Positions 1 through 10,715 of a stretch of 64,000 nucleotides of DNA are shown in pieces. A program made the position numbers and the translations under genes. Within the stretch, counting starts at the first letter, position 1; the number at the start of each line of letters is the position of its first letter. Under the pieces are notes generated by a model. The model worked only from the letters and a program-made list of their open reading frames with translations. It was not told the origin of the DNA and ran no database searches. The stretch is from Candidatus Pantoea deserta (GTDB lineage: Bacteria; Pseudomonadota; Gammaproteobacteria; Enterobacterales; Enterobacteriaceae). The stretch covers positions 102,618 to 166,617 of the forward strand of contig NZ_RMVG01000011.1 of NCBI RefSeq assembly GCF_003813865.1. The letters run 5' to 3'.

Positions 1-1008
1 GCGCTCAATGGTGTGCATATAGTCGCGCTGCGCGGTGCCGAGAGGCGTCTTGAGCATCTGGCGGGTAAAGCCGATGACGCCGTTAAGCGGCGTACGCAGC
101 TCATGGGACATATTGGCGAGAAATTCCGATTTAATGCGCGCGGCTTCCTGCGCCCGCTTTTTAGCCAGATCCAGCTCAACGTTCTGGATCTCCAGCTGCT
201 CCAGCGTTTCCCGCAGATCCCAGGTCGCCTGATCGATATTGTGCTGCATCTCTTCATGGTAGGCGGTCAGCGACATCGCCATGGCGTTAATGCCGTTTTT
301 CAACATGCTCAGCTCGCCCAGCATATAGCCCTCCACCCGGCTGTCGAGCTGACCACGGCGGATGCGGTCGACGGTGGTCACCATATTGCGTATCGGGCCG
401 GTGACGTCGCGCATCAGGCGATAGGCGAACAGCATGGCGATACAGAGGCAGAACAGCAGCATCAGGGTAGCGATAAACACCTCTTTATACTGCTGCAAAC
501 GCACCGACTGAAGATCCAGCTCAATGGCCACATAGCCCAGCGGATTGCCCGCCGGTTTGTTCACATCCTCAGGCTGCTCGTCTGGCGCGAAGCCTTCCGA
601 GGTGATGGGCGTACGCAGGATCAACAGCGTTCCCTGACGCTCTATGGACACCTCATCGGGCAGCGCGCGAATATCCTCTTTTTGCAGCAGGCTCAGGTTC
701 TGATTGCTATTGGAGGTGACGTAAAGATGATTATCGTTGTCGAACACCGAAATGGCGCGGACAATAGTGGAGTGGCGGCGATGCAGCAGGCTGACCAGTT
801 CGCGGATAGCATCGCGATTGTGCGAGGTCATACTGTATTCGCTGGAGACGGCCAGCGGCTCGATGATATTCGCGCCCGCGTCGACGACCTGTCGTTGCAG
901 TTCGTTATAGCGGTGCACCACAAAAAATGAGCTGAGCAGCAAACCAACCATCAGCGTCGGTGCCAGAATCAAAATCATCATTCGCGCCCGCAGGCTGTAT
1001 TTCGTCAT
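1..1008 (-). CDS. barA: BarA hybrid sensor histidine kinase, N-terminal part
   Basis: This is the membrane sensor of the BarA/UvrY (GacS/GacA-type) two-component system, which drives CsrB/CsrC sRNA synthesis and so opposes CsrA (csrA is also in this window). Translation from the ATG at 1006-1008 starts [18 protein letters not shown] and follows E. coli BarA closely. There is an N-terminal membrane segment at about residues 9-31, a periplasmic region, a second membrane segment at about 173-195, a HAMP linker ('[11 protein letters not shown]', about 200-250), then the start of the kinase core. The H-box 'SHELRTPL' is present and its His is residue 302, the same number as in E. coli. The gene is cut by the window edge after residue 336, so the ATPase, receiver and HPt domains lie outside. 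It diverges from rlmD across 89 bases. Confidence 0.95.
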   Translation of the reverse strand, partial: MTKYSLRARMMILILAPTLMVGLLLSSFFVVHRYNELQRQVVDAGANIIEPLAVSSEYSMTSHNRDAIRELVSLLHRRHSTIVRAISVFDNDNHLYVTSNSNQNLSLLQKEDIRALPDEVSIERQGTLLILRTPITSEGFAPDEQPEDVNKPAGNPLGYVAIELDLQSVRLQQYKEVFIATLMLLFCLCIAMLFAYRLMRDVTGPIRNMVTTVDRIRRGQLDSRVEGYMLGELSMLKNGINAMAMSLTAYHEEMQHNIDQATWDLRETLEQLEIQNVELDLAKKRAQEAARIKSEFLANMSHELRTPLNGVIGFTRQMLKTPLGTAQRDYMHTIER

Positions 1009-1097
1009 AATAGTCGCCGGCTTTTGCAAGCCCTTATCCCTGTGCCGCGGTGAGAGCCGCCTGTGCACGCCGAATTTTATTGAGAATGTAGAACACT

Positions 1098-2414
1098 ATG
1101 GCGCAATTTTACTCCGCAAAACAGCGCGCGACGACTAAGCAACGCATTATCGTTACCGTGAATGAGCTTGATGCTTTTGGTCAGGGCGTCGCGCGGCATC
1201 AGGGCAAGACCCTGTTTATTAGCGGCGCGCTGCCGGACGAGCAGGCGGAAGTGGCGCTGGTAGAGGAGAAACGACAGTACGCGCGCGGCAAAGCAACGCG
1301 GCTGTTAAGCCTCAGCCCGGATCGCGTCACGCCGCGCTGTGCGCACTTTTCCCGCTGCGGCGGCTGCCAGCAGCAGCACGCCGCAGAGCCGTTGCAGCAG
1401 CGCAGCAAGGCCGCGGCGCTGTCGCGCATGCTGAGCCAGGCCGCGCAGCGCAGCGTGGCGGTGGACGACATTCTTGCAGGTCCGGCCTGGGGCTATCGCC
1501 GCCGCGCGCGACTCGGCTTGCAGTGGCAGCCGAAAACGCGCGAGCTGCAAATGGGCTTTCGCCAGGAGGGGAGCAACGATCTGGTGGCGATTCGCGAATG
1601 CCCCATTTTGACGCCCGAACTTGAGGCGTTGCTGCTGCCGCTGCGCGACTGCCTGCGCGCGCTGAAGGCCGCCAGCCGGCTGGGACACGTTGAGCTGGTG
1701 CTGGCGGATAACGGTCCGCTTATGGTGCTGCGCCATCTTGACCCGCTGCACCCTGACGATCGCGAAAAACTGGAACGTTTTTCGCATGAGCATAGCCTGA
1801 TGCTGTTTCTTGACGCAGGCGGCGACGCGCTGGAGAACGTCGGCGGCGGCGAGCCTTATTATCACGCCGCGGGCGTGCGGCTGAATTTTAGCCCGCAGGA
1901 CTTTATTCAGGTCAACGACGCGGTTAATCAGCAGATGGTCGCGCAGGCGATCCGCTGGCTCGATCTGCAACCTGACGATCGCGTGCTGGATCTGTTTTGC
2001 GGCATGGGAAACTTTACGATCCCTGTAGGAAAATTCGTACAAAATGCTGTGGGTGTGGAGGGCGTTGCAGCATTAGTGCGGCAGGCAGCGTATAATGCGC
2101 AGTTGAATAATCTTAAAAATGTCCGTTTTTTCCAGCACAATCTGGAGGAAGACGTTGCGCGCCAGCCGTGGGCGGCGCAAGGCTTTAACAAGGTATTGCT
2201 CGATCCGGCGCGCGCCGGGGCTGCGGGCGTGATGGCGCATGTGGTTAAACTTGCGCCAGAACGCGTGGTCTATGTTTCGTGTAATCCCACAACGCTTGCT
2301 CGCGACAGCCAGACATTACTGTCGGCGGGCTACCATCTGGAAAGGGTCGCGATGCTGGATATGTTTCCTCATACCCGTCATCTCGAATCCATGGTGCTGT
2401 TCAGCAAAACATAA
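1098..2414 (+). CDS. rlmD: 23S rRNA (uracil-1939-C5)-methyltransferase RlmD
   Basis: RlmD (RumA) methylates U1939 of 23S rRNA using SAM and carries a 4Fe-4S cluster. The protein is 438 residues (E. coli about 433). It has an N-terminal TRAM domain (about 15-70), cluster cysteines C81, C87, C90 and C168 ('[11 protein letters not shown]' and 'RECPIL'), a SAM-binding motif '[12 protein letters not shown]', and the catalytic cysteine in 'YVSCNPTT' at residue 395. It is read divergently from barA. The next gene, relA, starts 33 bases after the stop, so rlmD and relA are probably co-transcribed. No unusual substitutions were seen. Confidence 0.97.
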   Translation: MAQFYSAKQRATTKQRIIVTVNELDAFGQGVARHQGKTLFISGALPDEQAEVALVEEKRQYARGKATRLLSLSPDRVTPRCAHFSRCGGCQQQHAAEPLQQRSKAAALSRMLSQAAQRSVAVDDILAGPAWGYRRRARLGLQWQPKTRELQMGFRQEGSNDLVAIRECPILTPELEALLLPLRDCLRALKAASRLGHVELVLADNGPLMVLRHLDPLHPDDREKLERFSHEHSLMLFLDAGGDALENVGGGEPYYHAAGVRLNFSPQDFIQVNDAVNQQMVAQAIRWLDLQPDDRVLDLFCGMGNFTIPVGKFVQNAVGVEGVAALVRQAAYNAQLNNLKNVRFFQHNLEEDVARQPWAAQGFNKVLLDPARAGAAGVMAHVVKLAPERVVYVSCNPTTLARDSQTLLSAGYHLERVAMLDMFPHTRHLESMVLFSKT

Positions 2415-2447
2415 GCGGCAGGTGATGTCGCTGTGGCAGGAGAGGAT

Positions 2448-4679
2448 ATGGTTGCGGTCAGAAGTGCGCATTTAAATACGGCAGGAGAGTTTGCTCTCGA
2501 TCAGTGGATCGCCAGTCTTGGTATTGCCAACCCGCAATCATGTGAACGCATCGCTGAAACCTGGCGCTACTGCGAGGCTCAGACGCAGGATCATCCCGAT
2601 CAGGCGCTGCTGCTGTGGCGAGGCATTGAGATGGTGGAGATCCTCTCCATGCTCAGCATGGACATCGAAAGTTCCTGCGCCGCGCTGATCTTCCCGCTGG
2701 CCAATGCCGAGGTGGTGAGCGAAGAGAAGCTGAGCGAAACCTTTGGCGACGGCATTGTGACGCTGGTGCACGGCGTGCGCGATATGGACGCGATTCGCCA
2801 GCTTAAGGCGATTCATAACGACTCCATGGCCTCCGAACAGGTGGACAACGTTCGCCGTATGCTGCTGGCGATGGTGGAAGACTTCCGCTGTGTGGTGATC
2901 AAGCTGGCGGAACGCATCATGAACCTGCGCGAAATGAAAGACGCGCCGGAAGATGAACGCGTGCTGGCGGCTAAAGAGAGCACCAATATTTATGCGCCGC
3001 TGGCGAACCGGCTCGGTATCGGCCAGCTGAAGTGGGAGCTGGAGGATTACTGCTTCCGCTATCTGCATCCTGACGAATACAAGCGCATCGCCAAACTGCT
3101 GCATGAGCGCCGCATCGACCGCGAACAGTACATCGAGAATTTTGTCGACTCGCTGCGTAAAGAGATGGTGAAAGAGGGCGTGCGCGCCGAGGTGTATGGC
3201 CGTCCGAAACATATCTACAGCATCTGGCGTAAGATGCAGAAGAAGTCGCTGGCGTTTGACGAACTCTTTGACGTGCGCGCGGTGCGTATCGTCGCCGAGC
3301 GCTTGCAGGATTGCTATGGCGCGCTCGGCATTGTCCATACGCTCTATCGCCATCTGCCTGCCGAGTTCGACGACTACGTGGCGAATCCCAAGCCGAACGG
3401 CTATCAGTCGATCCACACCGTGGTGCTGGGACCGAAGGGCAAAACCGTCGAGATCCAGATTCGGACGCGTCAGATGCACGAAGATGCGGAGCTGGGCGTC
3501 GCCGCGCACTGGAAATACAAAGAGGGACCGGGCAGCAGCAACGCGCGCGGCGCGTCCGGTCACGAAGAGCGCATTGCCTGGCTGCGTAAGCTGATCGCCT
3601 GGCAGGAAGAGATGTCTGACTCTGGCGAAATGCTGGAAGAGGTGCGCAGTCAGGTTTTTGACGATCGCGTCTATGTCTTTACGCCAAAAGGCGACGTGGT
3701 GGATTTGCCCGCCGGCTCCACGCCGCTCGACTTTGCCTATCATATTCACAGCGATATCGGCCACCGCTGCATCGGCGCCAAAATCGGCGGCCGCATCGTG
3801 CCCTTTACCTATCAGCTACAGATGGGCGATCAGGTAGAGGTCATTACCCAGAAGCAGCCGAATCCCAGCCGCGACTGGCTCAACCCGAACCTCGGCTATA
3901 TCACCACCAGCCGGGGACGCGCCAAGATCCATAACTGGTTCCGCAAGCAGGATCGCGACAAGAATATCGCCGCAGGCCGCCAGATCCTCGACAGCGAGCT
4001 GAACCAGCTGGATATTAGCCTGCGCGAAGCGGAGAAACTGCTACTGCCGCGCTATAACGTCACCTCGCTGGACGAGCTGCTGGCGGCCATCGGCGGCGGC
4101 GACATCCGGCTTCACCAGATGGTCAACTTCCTGCAGGCGAAGCTCAATAAACCGAGCGCGGAAGAGGAAGATCGCGAGGCGCTGCGCCAGCTGACGCAGA
4201 AGAGCTACTCGCCGCCGTCGCGTAAAGAGAGCGGCCGCGTGGTGGTCGAAGGCGTCGGCAACCTGATGCATCATATTGCGCGCTGCTGCCAGCCGATCCC
4301 CGGCGATGATATTGTCGGATTTATTACGCAGGGGCGCGGCATTTCCATCCACCGTGCCGACTGCGACCAGCTGGCCGAGCTGACGTCCCACGCGCCGGAG
4401 CGTATCGTCGACGCGGTGTGGGGCGAAAGCTACTCCAGCGGCTATTCGCTGGTGGTGCGCGTCACCGCCAACGATCGCAGCGGGCTGTTGCGCGACGTCA
4501 CGACGATTCTCGCCAACGAGAAGGTGAATGTGCTGGGCGTCTCCAGCCGCAGCGACACCAAAAAACAGCTGGCGACCATCGATATGGATATTGAAATCTA
4601 CAATCAGCAGGTACTGGGGCGCGTTCTGTCGCGTCTGAACCAGGTGCCTGACATCATTGACGCCCGACGTCTTCACTGA
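2448..4679 (+). CDS. relA: GTP pyrophosphokinase RelA, (p)ppGpp synthetase I
   Basis: RelA is the ribosome-associated stringent-response enzyme that transfers pyrophosphate from ATP to GTP/GDP when uncharged tRNA enters the A site. I chose the ATG at 2448 (743 aa; E. coli 744) because MVAVRSAH matches E. coli and AGGAG sits five bases upstream; a GTG at 2433 is in frame but poorly placed. Domains in order are a degenerate HD pseudo-hydrolase region (about 1-200), the synthetase ('VYGRPKHIYSIWRKM', 'ELFDVRAVRIV', 'ANPKPNGYQSIHT', about 230-380), TGS ('VYVFTPKGDVVDLP', about 405-465), a helical/zinc-finger part with 'ARCCQPIPGDDI' near 610, and a C-terminal ACT domain. mazEF, which follows relA in E. 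coli, is absent here. Confidence 0.97.
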   Translation: MVAVRSAHLNTAGEFALDQWIASLGIANPQSCERIAETWRYCEAQTQDHPDQALLLWRGIEMVEILSMLSMDIESSCAALIFPLANAEVVSEEKLSETFGDGIVTLVHGVRDMDAIRQLKAIHNDSMASEQVDNVRRMLLAMVEDFRCVVIKLAERIMNLREMKDAPEDERVLAAKESTNIYAPLANRLGIGQLKWELEDYCFRYLHPDEYKRIAKLLHERRIDREQYIENFVDSLRKEMVKEGVRAEVYGRPKHIYSIWRKMQKKSLAFDELFDVRAVRIVAERLQDCYGALGIVHTLYRHLPAEFDDYVANPKPNGYQSIHTVVLGPKGKTVEIQIRTRQMHEDAELGVAAHWKYKEGPGSSNARGASGHEERIAWLRKLIAWQEEMSDSGEMLEEVRSQVFDDRVYVFTPKGDVVDLPAGSTPLDFAYHIHSDIGHRCIGAKIGGRIVPFTYQLQMGDQVEVITQKQPNPSRDWLNPNLGYITTSRGRAKIHNWFRKQDRDKNIAAGRQILDSELNQLDISLREAEKLLLPRYNVTSLDELLAAIGGGDIRLHQMVNFLQAKLNKPSAEEEDREALRQLTQKSYSPPSRKESGRVVVEGVGNLMHHIARCCQPIPGDDIVGFITQGRGISIHRADCDQLAELTSHAPERIVDAVWGESYSSGYSLVVRVTANDRSGLLRDVTTILANEKVNVLGVSSRSDTKKQLATIDMDIEIYNQQVLGRVLSRLNQVPDIIDARRLH

Positions 4680-4684
4680 TTTGC

Positions 4685-4716
4685 GGGATGGGCGTATGCT
4701 CATCCCCCGTTTTTCC
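4685..4716 (+). terminator. Possible terminator after relA
   Basis: GGGATG (4685-4690) pairs with CATCCC (4701-4706) and is followed by CCGTTTTTC. The six-pair stem and imperfect U-tract make this a moderate candidate separating relA from mazG. Confidence 0.45.
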
Positions 4717-4739
4717 CCTCCTGCCCGAAAGGATTTGCC

Positions 4740-5528
4740 ATGAACTCTCTCGATCGCCTGCTCACCATTATGCAAACCCTGCGCGATCCGCAGCGCGGCT
4801 GCCCGTGGGATCGCGAGCAAACGTTCGCCTCTATTGCGCCCTATACGCTGGAAGAGACCTATGAAGTGCTGGACGCTATTCAGCGCGAAGACTTTGACGA
4901 TCTGCGCGGCGAGCTGGGCGATCTGCTGTTTCAGGTGGTGTTCTACGCGCAGATGGCCAGCGAGCAGCGGCGCTTTAACTTCGACGACATCTGCAACGCC
5001 ATCAGCGATAAGCTGGAGCGCCGTCATCCGCATATCTTTGGCGACGCCAGCGTGGCAAGCAGCGCGGAGGTGCTGAAAAACTGGGAGGCGATTAAAGGCG
5101 CGGAGCGGGCGGAAAAGGCGCAGCATTCGGCGCTGGATGATATTCCCAGAGCGCTTCCGGCGTTGATGCGCGCCCATAAAATCCAGAAGCGCTGCCATAA
5201 CGTGGGGTTCGACTGGACCTCAATTGGTCCGGTACTGGATAAAGTGCATGAGGAGATTGACGAGGTGATGCACGAGGCGCAGCAGGCCACCGTCGATCCC
5301 CACAAGCTGGAAGAGGAGATCGGCGATTTGCTGTTCGCCACCGTTAACCTGTCGCGCCATCTCGGCAGCAAAGCGGAAACGGCGCTGCAAAAGGCCAACG
5401 ATAAGTTTGAACGCCGCTTTCGCGCGGTTGAAGCTATTATCGCCGCGCAGGGATTAAGCATGCAGGAGGCGACGCTCGATCAGATGGAAGCCGCCTGGCA
5501 GCAGGTGAAAAACGGCGAAAAACGCTGA
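4740..5528 (+). CDS. mazG: Nucleoside triphosphate pyrophosphohydrolase MazG
   Basis: MazG hydrolyses NTPs/dNTPs to the monophosphate and PPi, and in E. coli lowers ppGpp-linked stress effects. The 262-residue protein matches E. coli length (263) and has the tandem all-alpha MazG repeats. The first repeat has 'CPWDREQTF' and the EExxE-type metal motif in 'TLEETYEVLDA', with 'ELGDLLFQVVFYAQ' as the ExxD part. The second repeat has 'VHEEIDEVMHEA' and 'EEIGDLLFATVNL'. GAAAGGA lies just before the ATG. In E. coli the mazEF toxin-antitoxin pair separates relA and mazG; here only 60 bases do, so MazG has no local toxin partner. Confidence 0.96.
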   Translation: MNSLDRLLTIMQTLRDPQRGCPWDREQTFASIAPYTLEETYEVLDAIQREDFDDLRGELGDLLFQVVFYAQMASEQRRFNFDDICNAISDKLERRHPHIFGDASVASSAEVLKNWEAIKGAERAEKAQHSALDDIPRALPALMRAHKIQKRCHNVGFDWTSIGPVLDKVHEEIDEVMHEAQQATVDPHKLEEEIGDLLFATVNLSRHLGSKAETALQKANDKFERRFRAVEAIIAAQGLSMQEATLDQMEAAWQQVKNGEKR

Positions 5529-5674
5529 TTATTCCAGCCGTGCGTAATATTTAGCCGGTCACGCTTACTCGATTCAGCCTGAGAAAAAAGTTGTGACCTG
5601 CATCAACATTTCCTCGGCCGCTATCCGCTATGTTACCCGCAGCAATGCGTTGGAGGATGGCGGTGATTCATCAA

Positions 5675-5703
5675 TTGTGGCTAGCAGGGGTTTCCGGTAT
5701 ACT
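5675..5703 (+). promoter_or_regulatory. Probable sigma-70 promoter of pyrG-eno
   Basis: TTGTGG (5675-5680) and TATACT (5698-5703) are separated by 17 bases and lie 54 bases before the pyrG start. This is the best promoter-like pair in the 229-base mazG-pyrG gap. The activity is inferred from sequence only. Confidence 0.55.
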
Positions 5704-5742
5704 GTTTTCCCGTCCTGGTTATTCCACCGTCTTTAAACCTAA

Positions 5743-7395
<1,653 letters not shown>

Positions 7396-7405
7396 GTTTC
7401 ACGAG

Positions 7406-7438
7406 CAACGCGCGAACTTTTCGCGCGTTGTTTGTCTT
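7406..7438 (+). terminator. Stem-loop between pyrG and eno, possible attenuator
   Basis: CAACGCGCGAA (7406-7416) and TTCGCGCGTTG (7420-7430) form a perfect 11-pair stem with a three-base loop, followed by TTTGTCTT. It could terminate part of the pyrG transcript while eno is also served by readthrough or its own promoter. Confidence 0.5.
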
Positions 7439-7450
7439 AGGATTGACTAA

Positions 7451-8770
<1,320 letters not shown>

Positions 8771-8811
8771 TCGCCTGCTGATGCCGTCGCCTGACGGCAT
8801 ATGCCTGAGAC

Positions 8812-8847
8812 AAAGCCCCGCCTTGCGCGGGGCTTTTGTTTTTTTAC
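8812..8847 (+). terminator. Rho-independent terminator of eno
   Basis: AAAGCCCCGC (8812-8821) pairs with GCGGGGCTTT (8827-8836) and is followed by TTGTTTTTTT. A second perfect hairpin, ATGCCGTC/GACGGCAT at 8781-8800, lies just upstream and may protect the 3' end. Confidence 0.85.
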
Positions 8848-9173
8848 TGATTCCATTAAAGGATTGATGCAGTTTTTAGAAAGATGATCCTGAGCATTTA
8901 TCCCGTGTCGCAAAGGTGGCGTTTTGAAATAGTAATGACACACTGAGAATAATAGACAAATAAAACTCCGTATTTGACAACATGTCCTCCATAAAAGATA
9001 ACGAAGTTAACTTATTAATATGGGCTTGAAATTAAATATGTAGATTCATGAGTATTTAAAGTGTGATTTTAACTCTTATGGTTAATTTTTTACGTCATAA
9101 TGATTTAAATCATCATTTTTTTATTTTTCCTGACGTAGGTTGAATTCTTTTGTTAACTCAAGGAACGTCAGCT
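8848..9173 (+). other. AT-rich non-coding leader of the hcp insert
   Basis: No convincing gene was found in these 326 bases. The stretch is very AT-rich (9061-9120 has only 13 G or C in 60), unlike its flanks, which suggests a horizontally acquired and possibly H-NS-silenced region. It contains a 14-base perfect palindrome at 9100-9113, flanked by Fur-like half sites CATAATGAT (9096-9104) and ATCATCATT (9109-9117). These are spaced four bases apart, not one as in a classical Fur box. Confidence 0.6.
8974..9002 (+). promoter_or_regulatory. Candidate promoter for the hcp insert
   Basis: TTGACA (8974-8979) is followed after 17 bases by GATAAC (8997-9002). The -35 is perfect and the -10 is mediocre. 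It would give a leader of about 165 bases before hcp. Confidence 0.35.
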
Positions 9174-9665
9174 ATGGCTCTACCCATTTATCTTTGGATT
9201 TACGAGGAAGAGGGCGAGTTACTAAAGGGAAGCGTCGAAGGTTACGGCCGGGAAGGGAGTATTGAAATAGTGGGTATGCAACACGATATTTCTCTGCCTA
9301 CAGACAATATCAACGGTGCCATTACCGGAGCACACCAGCACGAGGCTTATACTTTCGAAAAACAAATTGACTCATCTTCTCCGCTTTTGTATCGGGCACT
9401 TACCACCGGCCGCACTCTGGCAAAAGCGATATTCAAATATTACCGTATTAATTATAACGGGAGCGAAGACAAGTATTTCAAAGTGGTTCTGGATAAAGTG
9501 AAAGTATGCCATGTCGTGCCCATTATGTTTAATGTAAGAGATACGGATTTCGAGAGTTACGGGCATATTGAACATGTGGGATTACACTATGAGAAAATTC
9601 ACTGGAGCTATCTGGATGGAAATATTCAGCATGCTGATTGCTGGAAAGAGTTTAAAATCGCATAA
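9174..9665 (+). CDS. hcp: Type VI secretion Hcp tube protein (orphan)
   Basis: Hcp forms hexameric rings stacked into the inner tube of the type VI secretion system and acts as a chaperone for small effectors. I start it at ATG 9174 (163 aa) because MALPIYLWIYEEEG matches the family start and AGGAA lies eight bases upstream. An in-frame start at 9150 has no family support. Family landmarks are 'GSVEGYGREGSIEIVG', 'HDISLPTDN', 'TGAHQHEAYTFEKQIDSSSPLLYRALTTGRTL', and the C-terminal 'HYEKIHWSYLDGNIQHADCW'. No tss structural genes, VgrG or PAAR occur in the window, so this is an orphan copy that must use a machine encoded elsewhere. It lies 11 bases before the toxin-like gene. Confidence 0.92.
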   Translation: MALPIYLWIYEEEGELLKGSVEGYGREGSIEIVGMQHDISLPTDNINGAITGAHQHEAYTFEKQIDSSSPLLYRALTTGRTLAKAIFKYYRINYNGSEDKYFKVVLDKVKVCHVVPIMFNVRDTDFESYGHIEHVGLHYEKIHWSYLDGNIQHADCWKEFKIA

Positions 9666-9676
9666 GGAGAGCGATA

Positions 9677-10045
9677 ATGGCCAAATGGATATACAAGCAA
9701 AGCACAGGAGAACTGTTTCAGGATGGTAAGTTAATTGAGAAAGGCTATTCTGGTGTGCTTACTAACAAAAATAATCCTGACCGCGAACAGGTTCGAGGCA
9801 TGGGACCCATTCCACGCGGAATCTGGAAAATAGGCAGCACCGGCACCAGCAAAGGTCCACTTACCATTACGCTAATTCATATCAGCGGCGAAACGTACAA
9901 CCGAGATATGCGCACTTTCCGTATCCATGGCGAAAAAGTTCACGGCGTTCCCGGCTTTGCCTCTTCAGGCTGTATAATCATGTATCCTCATACGCGCCTG
10001 TTGGTGAGCAAGGATCGGGGTGCTTATCTGGAGGTTATACGATGA
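9677..10045 (+). CDS. DUF2778/Tlde1-type L,D-transpeptidase-like T6SS effector
   Basis: This 122-residue protein looks like the DUF2778 family, which includes the Salmonella T6SS effector Tlde1, an L,D-carboxypeptidase/transpeptidase that acts on peptidoglycan stem peptides of competitors. The evidence is the glycine-rich 'GMGPIPRGIWKIG' at about 41-53 and the catalytic-type block 'FRIHG' (His84) followed by 'SSGCIIM' (Ser97, Gly98, Cys99), the His...S-G-C arrangement of L,D-transpeptidase-like enzymes. There is no signal peptide, which fits delivery by the type VI system and not by Sec. GGAG precedes the ATG. It follows hcp directly and overlaps the next gene by four bases (ATGA), the usual effector-immunity layout. 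The activity is inferred from motif and context. Confidence 0.82.
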   Translation: MAKWIYKQSTGELFQDGKLIEKGYSGVLTNKNNPDREQVRGMGPIPRGIWKIGSTGTSKGPLTITLIHISGETYNRDMRTFRIHGEKVHGVPGFASSGCIIMYPHTRLLVSKDRGAYLEVIR

Positions 10046-10503
10046 AGTGGATAGCCACACTCCTTGTGCTGCCTGCCTTTGCACTGGCTACACCCTCGCC
10101 TGATACCGCTGCAAAAAACAGTTTAACACCTTCAGACTGGCGATATGTCGCACAAAAGGTAGCGGCAGGTGACGGCGCCTGGCTTGGCGCTGTTCCTGAC
10201 CTTGCAGTAAAAGCCGATCGTAAACAAGCCGATCAGCTTGAAGAGGCATTAGCTACTGCTCTGCCGATAAATCCCAGGGGCGTTTTAGCGGTTTTACACA
10301 GGCTGGACGCAGGCTCCTGGCCTCACATGAGCGGTACGAATATTGTTTGTACGCGGATGGTCGTACAGCCAGGGAAAGCCGCGTCAGAATATTATACTGC
10401 TGCGCGCTGGGCCTTGCTTAGTGAGCCTGGCGGGGCCGAATGCCTCTGGAATCTGGAGGGCATTTGGGAAGAAGTGAACCAGCAGAAAAATAACGCTGAA
10501 TAA
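10042..10503 (+). CDS. Probable periplasmic immunity protein for the Tlde1-like toxin
   Basis: A 153-residue protein with a Sec signal peptide (MKWIATLLVLPAFALA, cleavage likely before TPSP), so the mature protein should be periplasmic. That is where a peptidoglycan-acting T6SS toxin would have to be neutralised. It overlaps the toxin gene by ATGA and has GGAGGT upstream inside the toxin gene, so the two are translationally coupled. The mature part has a pair of cysteines ('VCTRMVV' and 'GAECLWN') that could form a disulfide, and a charged tail. I do not recognise a catalytic domain. The immunity role (Tldi1-like) rests on signal peptide, gene order and size, not on a sequence motif. Confidence 0.75.
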   Translation: MKWIATLLVLPAFALATPSPDTAAKNSLTPSDWRYVAQKVAAGDGAWLGAVPDLAVKADRKQADQLEEALATALPINPRGVLAVLHRLDAGSWPHMSGTNIVCTRMVVQPGKAASEYYTAARWALLSEPGGAECLWNLEGIWEEVNQQKNNAE

Positions 10504-10582
10504 GATTTTTTGAAAATTGAAAACTTTGCATGCCAGCCAGCGTAGGCAATATGAGAAGAACCAGAGTTGCTTTCCACTTCGC

Positions 10583-10621
10583 CTCTTTGCCGCCTGGCAG
10601 GCTATGCCAACTGGCAAAGAG
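10583..10621. other. Two-tier stem-loop upstream of queE
   Basis: CTCTTTGCC (10583-10591) and GGCAAAGAG (10613-10621) are perfect nine-base arms. Inside them TGGCA (10595-10599) and TGCCA (10605-10609) form a second five-pair stem, with symmetrical three-base internal loops. No U-tract follows, so it is not a normal terminator. It may be an operator or a structured leader. Confidence 0.5.
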
Positions 10622-10656
10622 CTATTTCTTGCGCACAGAAAAGGCACATCGCGTGG

Positions 10657-10684
10657 TTGAGCTGCGCGGCAAATCTGCCATAAT
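10657..10684 (+). promoter_or_regulatory. Candidate promoter of queE
   Basis: TTGAGC (10657-10662) and CATAAT (10679-10684) have a 16-base spacer and lie about 30 bases before the queE ATG. The short leader would leave little room for a riboswitch. Confidence 0.4.
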
Positions 10685-10715
10685 CAGCGCCCTGTTTTTT
10701 ACTAGCGAGTCCGTA

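Noticed and set aside
13..930. Plus-strand 305-codon frame opposite barA
   Set aside because: BarA on the minus strand is recognised residue by residue; the plus frame is a GC-driven shadow.
2538..3764. 408-codon minus frame opposite relA
   Set aside because: It is rich in His, Arg, Gln and Ala without a known domain and fully overlaps the conserved relA.
8848..10503. An insertion sequence or phage remnant carrying the hcp module
   Set aside because: No transposase, integrase, terminal inverted repeats or clear target duplication could be seen at either border.
10504..10715. A preQ1 riboswitch controlling queE
   Set aside because: The hairpin there lacks a preQ1 aptamer layout and lies upstream of the likely promoter.
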